This document shows, piece after piece, positions 13,879 through 15,987 of a stretch of DNA of 15,987 nucleotides. Within the stretch, counting starts at the first letter, position 1. The number at the start of each line of letters is the position of its first letter. The notes beneath the pieces are model-generated. The model saw nothing but the letters and a program-made list of their open reading frames with translations. It was not told where the DNA came from and did no database searches. The translations under genes and the position numbers were made by a program. The DNA comes from Actinomycetota bacterium. GTDB taxonomy: Bacteria; Actinomycetota; Actinomycetes; Streptosporangiales; Streptosporangiaceae. The stretch is taken from assembly GCA_003140115.1 (NCBI GenBank), contig PLIQ01000430.1, positions 1 to 15,987 of the forward strand. Reading direction: 5' to 3'.

Positions 13879-15543
13879 TCAGGCGTCCGGGTAGACCGGT
13901 TGCCACATGGCGTCCTGGACAGCCTGTACCAGGTTGCCCGGCTTGCTTGTGGCGACGCCGTCGTCGATGGCGGCCTGGGCCACCGCGACAGCGGTGGTCG
14001 CCGAGGAGGCACGCAGGTTGCTCACCGGTGGCACCAGCGGCGCGCCGGGCGCGCTGACGTCGACCTGGCCGGCCACCGCCTCGGCCGCCGCGAGCAGCAT
14101 GCCCGCAGTCACCTTGGTAGCACTGGAGACGATGGTGCCCAGGCCCAGCCCGGGGTACAGCAGCGCGTTGTTGGCCTGCCCGATCTGGTAGGTCATCCCG
14201 TCGTACTCGACGGGTGCCACCGGGATGCCGGTCGCGACCAGCGCCTTGCCCTTGGACCAGGCGATGACGTCGGCGGGCATGGCCTCGATCCGTGAGGTCG
14301 GGTTGGAGATCGGGAACACGATCGGGCGTTCCACGCCGGCGCTCATGGTCTCGATGACCTCTTGAGTGAAGGCCCCGTGCGCCGTGGAGGTGCCGAGCAG
14401 GATGGTCGGCGAGACGTGCCGGACGGCATCGAGCAGCGAGATCGTCCCGCCGCTGCCAGCCCAGCCGGTGACCTCCTCCGGGTTGCGGGCGTACGGCTGC
14501 TGGTAGTCCCGCAGGCCGGTCATGTCGCTGGTGAGCAGCCCCTGTTTGTCCACCAGCCACACCTGCGCGGTGGCCTGCTCTTTGGTGGCGCCGTCGCGGA
14601 CCATGGCGTCATGGAGCTGGTCCGCGATGCCGACCCCGGCGGTCCCGGCCCCGAACACCAGGAGTTTCTGCTCCCGCATCGGTACGCCGGTTACCTTGAC
14701 CGCGGACAGCGTCGCGGCCAGGGTGATGGCCCCGGTGCCCTGCATGTCGTCATTGAAGATCCGGTACTTGTCCTGGTAGGTGACCAGGATCCGCCGCGCG
14801 TTACCAGGGCCGAAGTCCTCGAAGTGCAGCAGCGCGTCCGGAAACAGCGAGGATGCCGTCTGCAGGTACTTGGCGATGAACGCGTCGTAGGCGGCGCCGC
14901 GGACCCGGGCGTGCCGGCTGCCCAGGTATAGCGGGTCGTTGAGCAGCTCTTCGTTGTCAGTGCCGACGTCCAGGGACACCGGGATCACCCGGTCCGGGTC
15001 GATGCCCGCGGCGGCGGTGTAGACGGCCAGCTTGCCGACCGCGATCTGGATGCCGCCCACTCCCCAGTCCCCGATGCCGAGGATCTCCTCGGCATCGGTG
15101 CAGACGATCAGGTCGACGTCGTCCGGGCCGAGTTCCAGCGTGGCGAACGCCTTGGCGATCTCGTCCGGCTGGTCGATGGAAAGGAAGATGCCTCGCGGCC
15201 GCCGGTATTCGTGGGAGTACCTCTCGATCGCGTCGCCGACAGTGGGGTCGTAGACGACCGGCAGCAGCTCGGCGAGGTGGTCGGACAGTACCCGGTAGTA
15301 CAGGGTCTCGTTGCGGTCGTGCAGCTGCTCGAGGTAGACGTTCTTGGCCAGGTCGCTGGGCTGTCGCTGTAGTTGCTGGTAGGCGCGGAGCGCTTGCTGG
15401 TCCAGTGTCAGCACTGCCGATGGCAGCCGCCCGGTCAAGCCGAGCTTGTCGCGCTCGGCCTGGCTGAAGGCCACGCCGCGATTCCTGATCGGATCTTGCA
15501 GAACGGCGGGTACCGCGGGCGTCCGTGTGGTGTTGGCGCTCAT
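13879..15543 (-). CDS. maeA: NAD-type malic enzyme (oxidative decarboxylation of malate to pyruvate)
   Basis: 554 residues, the size of the large SfcA/MaeA-type enzymes. Motifs in order: NRGVAFSQAERDKLGL, VVYDPTVGDAI (catalytic tyrosine region, near residue 95), GGIQIAVGKLAVYTAAAG with Lys171, DVGTDNEELLNDPLYLG, FEDFGPGNARRIL near 240, FNDDMQGTGAI with metal-binding aspartates near 263, the dinucleotide-binding VFGAGTAGVGIADQ near 296, and ISNPTSRIEA. The long form suggests NAD preference over NADP, but the cofactor cannot be proved from sequence. ATG 15543 follows GGAGAAGAC, a good ribosome site. A GC-rich hairpin lies 35 bases upstream. Together with fumC downstream it would convert fumarate to malate to pyruvate, useful when acetate from malonate is assimilated through C4 acids (inference). 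Confidence 0.95.
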   Translation of the reverse strand: MSANTTRTPAVPAVLQDPIRNRGVAFSQAERDKLGLTGRLPSAVLTLDQQALRAYQQLQRQPSDLAKNVYLEQLHDRNETLYYRVLSDHLAELLPVVYDPTVGDAIERYSHEYRRPRGIFLSIDQPDEIAKAFATLELGPDDVDLIVCTDAEEILGIGDWGVGGIQIAVGKLAVYTAAAGIDPDRVIPVSLDVGTDNEELLNDPLYLGSRHARVRGAAYDAFIAKYLQTASSLFPDALLHFEDFGPGNARRILVTYQDKYRIFNDDMQGTGAITLAATLSAVKVTGVPMREQKLLVFGAGTAGVGIADQLHDAMVRDGATKEQATAQVWLVDKQGLLTSDMTGLRDYQQPYARNPEEVTGWAGSGGTISLLDAVRHVSPTILLGTSTAHGAFTQEVIETMSAGVERPIVFPISNPTSRIEAMPADVIAWSKGKALVATGIPVAPVEYDGMTYQIGQANNALLYPGLGLGTIVSSATKVTAGMLLAAAEAVAGQVDVSAPGAPLVPPVSNLRASSATTAVAVAQAAIDDGVATSKPGNLVQAVQDAMWQPVYPDA

Positions 15544-15577
15544 GTCTTCTCCTATCGGATGGTTCGGCCACTGGCGG

Positions 15578-15602
15578 GCCGGAGGCGGCTGTCACCTCCG
15601 GC
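15578..15602 (-). promoter_or_regulatory. Hairpin in the malic enzyme 5' region
   Basis: GCCGGAGG (15578-15585) pairs perfectly with CCTCCGGC (15595-15602) around a 9-base loop, 35 bases before the malic enzyme ATG. It lacks a following U tract on the - strand. On that strand the 5' arm contains GGAGG. It could be a leader structure, or the processed end of a transcript from the upstream hydrolase. The rest of 15603-15784 shows nothing I can identify; the promoter probably lies there. Confidence 0.25.
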
Positions 15603-15784
15603 AGGTCGTGTGCCTCGGGGCGCGGTCACACGGCGCCCGGGCTTGGCTGGCCCGCGGCACGCGGCCCCAGACCGTAGCCAGGCCAAGATCGTCTGGCTTA
15701 CGGCTGTCTACGGTGCCGCCCGCGCCTGGCCTAAGCTTCGGAGCATCTGTGACCTAGGCAGGCTCGTGTCAGGTCGCGGTTGGG

Positions 15785-15987
15785 TCAGCCGATTTTCGTC
15801 TTGATGAGGTCGACCAGCTCAAGGGTGGCCTGGTGGCAGGCGGCTGAGGACCGGGTGAACTGCGGGAACCCGTGGGTAAGGTTCGGGTTGTGGACGTAGG
15901 TCAGGTGGTTGCCGGCTGCGGCGAGCTCGCGGGCGTAGGCATGGCCGACGTCGCGTAGCGGGTCGAATCCGTTGGTGACCAGGATGG
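15785..15987 (-). CDS. Alpha/beta-hydrolase (acetyl-esterase/lipase type), C-terminal end (runs off right edge)
   Basis: The - strand reads in one frame from the window edge to TGA 15785-15787, about 67 residues. ILVTNGFDPLRDVGHAYARE and then LAAAGNHLTYVHNPNLTHGFPQF match the C-terminal end of the alpha/beta-hydrolase-3 (hormone-sensitive lipase-like) family. The Asp in FDPLRD and the His in THGF are expected to be the acid and base of the catalytic triad. The nucleophilic serine and oxyanion HGG motif lie outside the window. The substrate is probably a short-chain ester, but this cannot be specified. It lies upstream of the malic enzyme gene in the same direction with a 241-base gap. Confidence 0.82.
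   Translation of the reverse strand, partial: ILVTNGFDPLRDVGHAYARELAAAGNHLTYVHNPNLTHGFPQFTRSSAACHQATLELVDLIKTKIG

Noticed and set aside
15678..15730. GCCAGGC / GCCTGGC inverted repeat upstream of the malic enzyme gene
   Set aside because: Only seven pairs with a loop of about 39 bases in GC-rich DNA; expected by chance.

Overview
The window is a very GC-rich stretch with strong G/C bias at third codon positions, GTG starts and dense gene packing. This fits a high-GC actinomycete (Actinomycetota). I cannot name the genus from sequence alone. Its core is a malonate catabolism locus on the + strand (about 2190-10688), flanked by unrelated or loosely related genes on the - strand.

Left flank (1-2115, - strand): the N-terminal 286 residues of an MmgE/PrpD-family protein run off the left edge. 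Upstream of it lie a YbhB/YbcL-type PEBP protein and a small DUF6788-like protein. The DUF6788 homology is cut off exactly where matB begins on the other strand, which looks like a rearrangement junction.

Malonate block (+ strand): matB (malonyl-CoA synthetase) is complete at the protein level except for one frameshift. A 666-base spacer follows. It contains a decayed fragment of a second, divergent mdcA and then a structured leader. The biotin-independent malonate decarboxylase genes follow in the order mdcA-mdcB-mdcC-mdcDE-mdcG-mdcH. MdcB makes the prosthetic-group precursor and MdcG attaches it to the carrier protein MdcC. MdcH loads the first malonyl group from malonyl-CoA. MdcA swaps acetyl for malonate on the carrier, and the fused MdcD-MdcE subunit decarboxylates malonyl-S-carrier to acetyl-S-carrier. 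Net: malonate becomes acetate plus CO2. MatB could supply the malonyl-CoA that MdcH needs, if it is functional. No malonate transporter and no LysR- or GntR-type regulator is visible in the window.

Right part: two integral membrane proteins resembling ABC-transporter permease subunits follow mdcH on the + strand (10743 to about 12100). The first is frameshifted and no ATPase gene is adjacent. Converging on them on the - strand are a class II fumarase and an NAD-type malic enzyme, probably co-transcribed, which interconvert C4 acids and feed pyruvate. The C-terminal end of an alpha/beta-hydrolase (esterase/lipase) gene reaches the right edge.

The + strand carries several apparent single-base frameshifts (matB, the mdcA remnant, the permease). 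Either this region is decaying or the assembly has indel errors. I see no rRNA, tRNA, CRISPR array, recognisable transposase or wholly new multi-gene system. The most notable points are the mdcA remnant, the MatB/Mdc pairing, the beta-gamma fusion and the DUF6788/matB junction.
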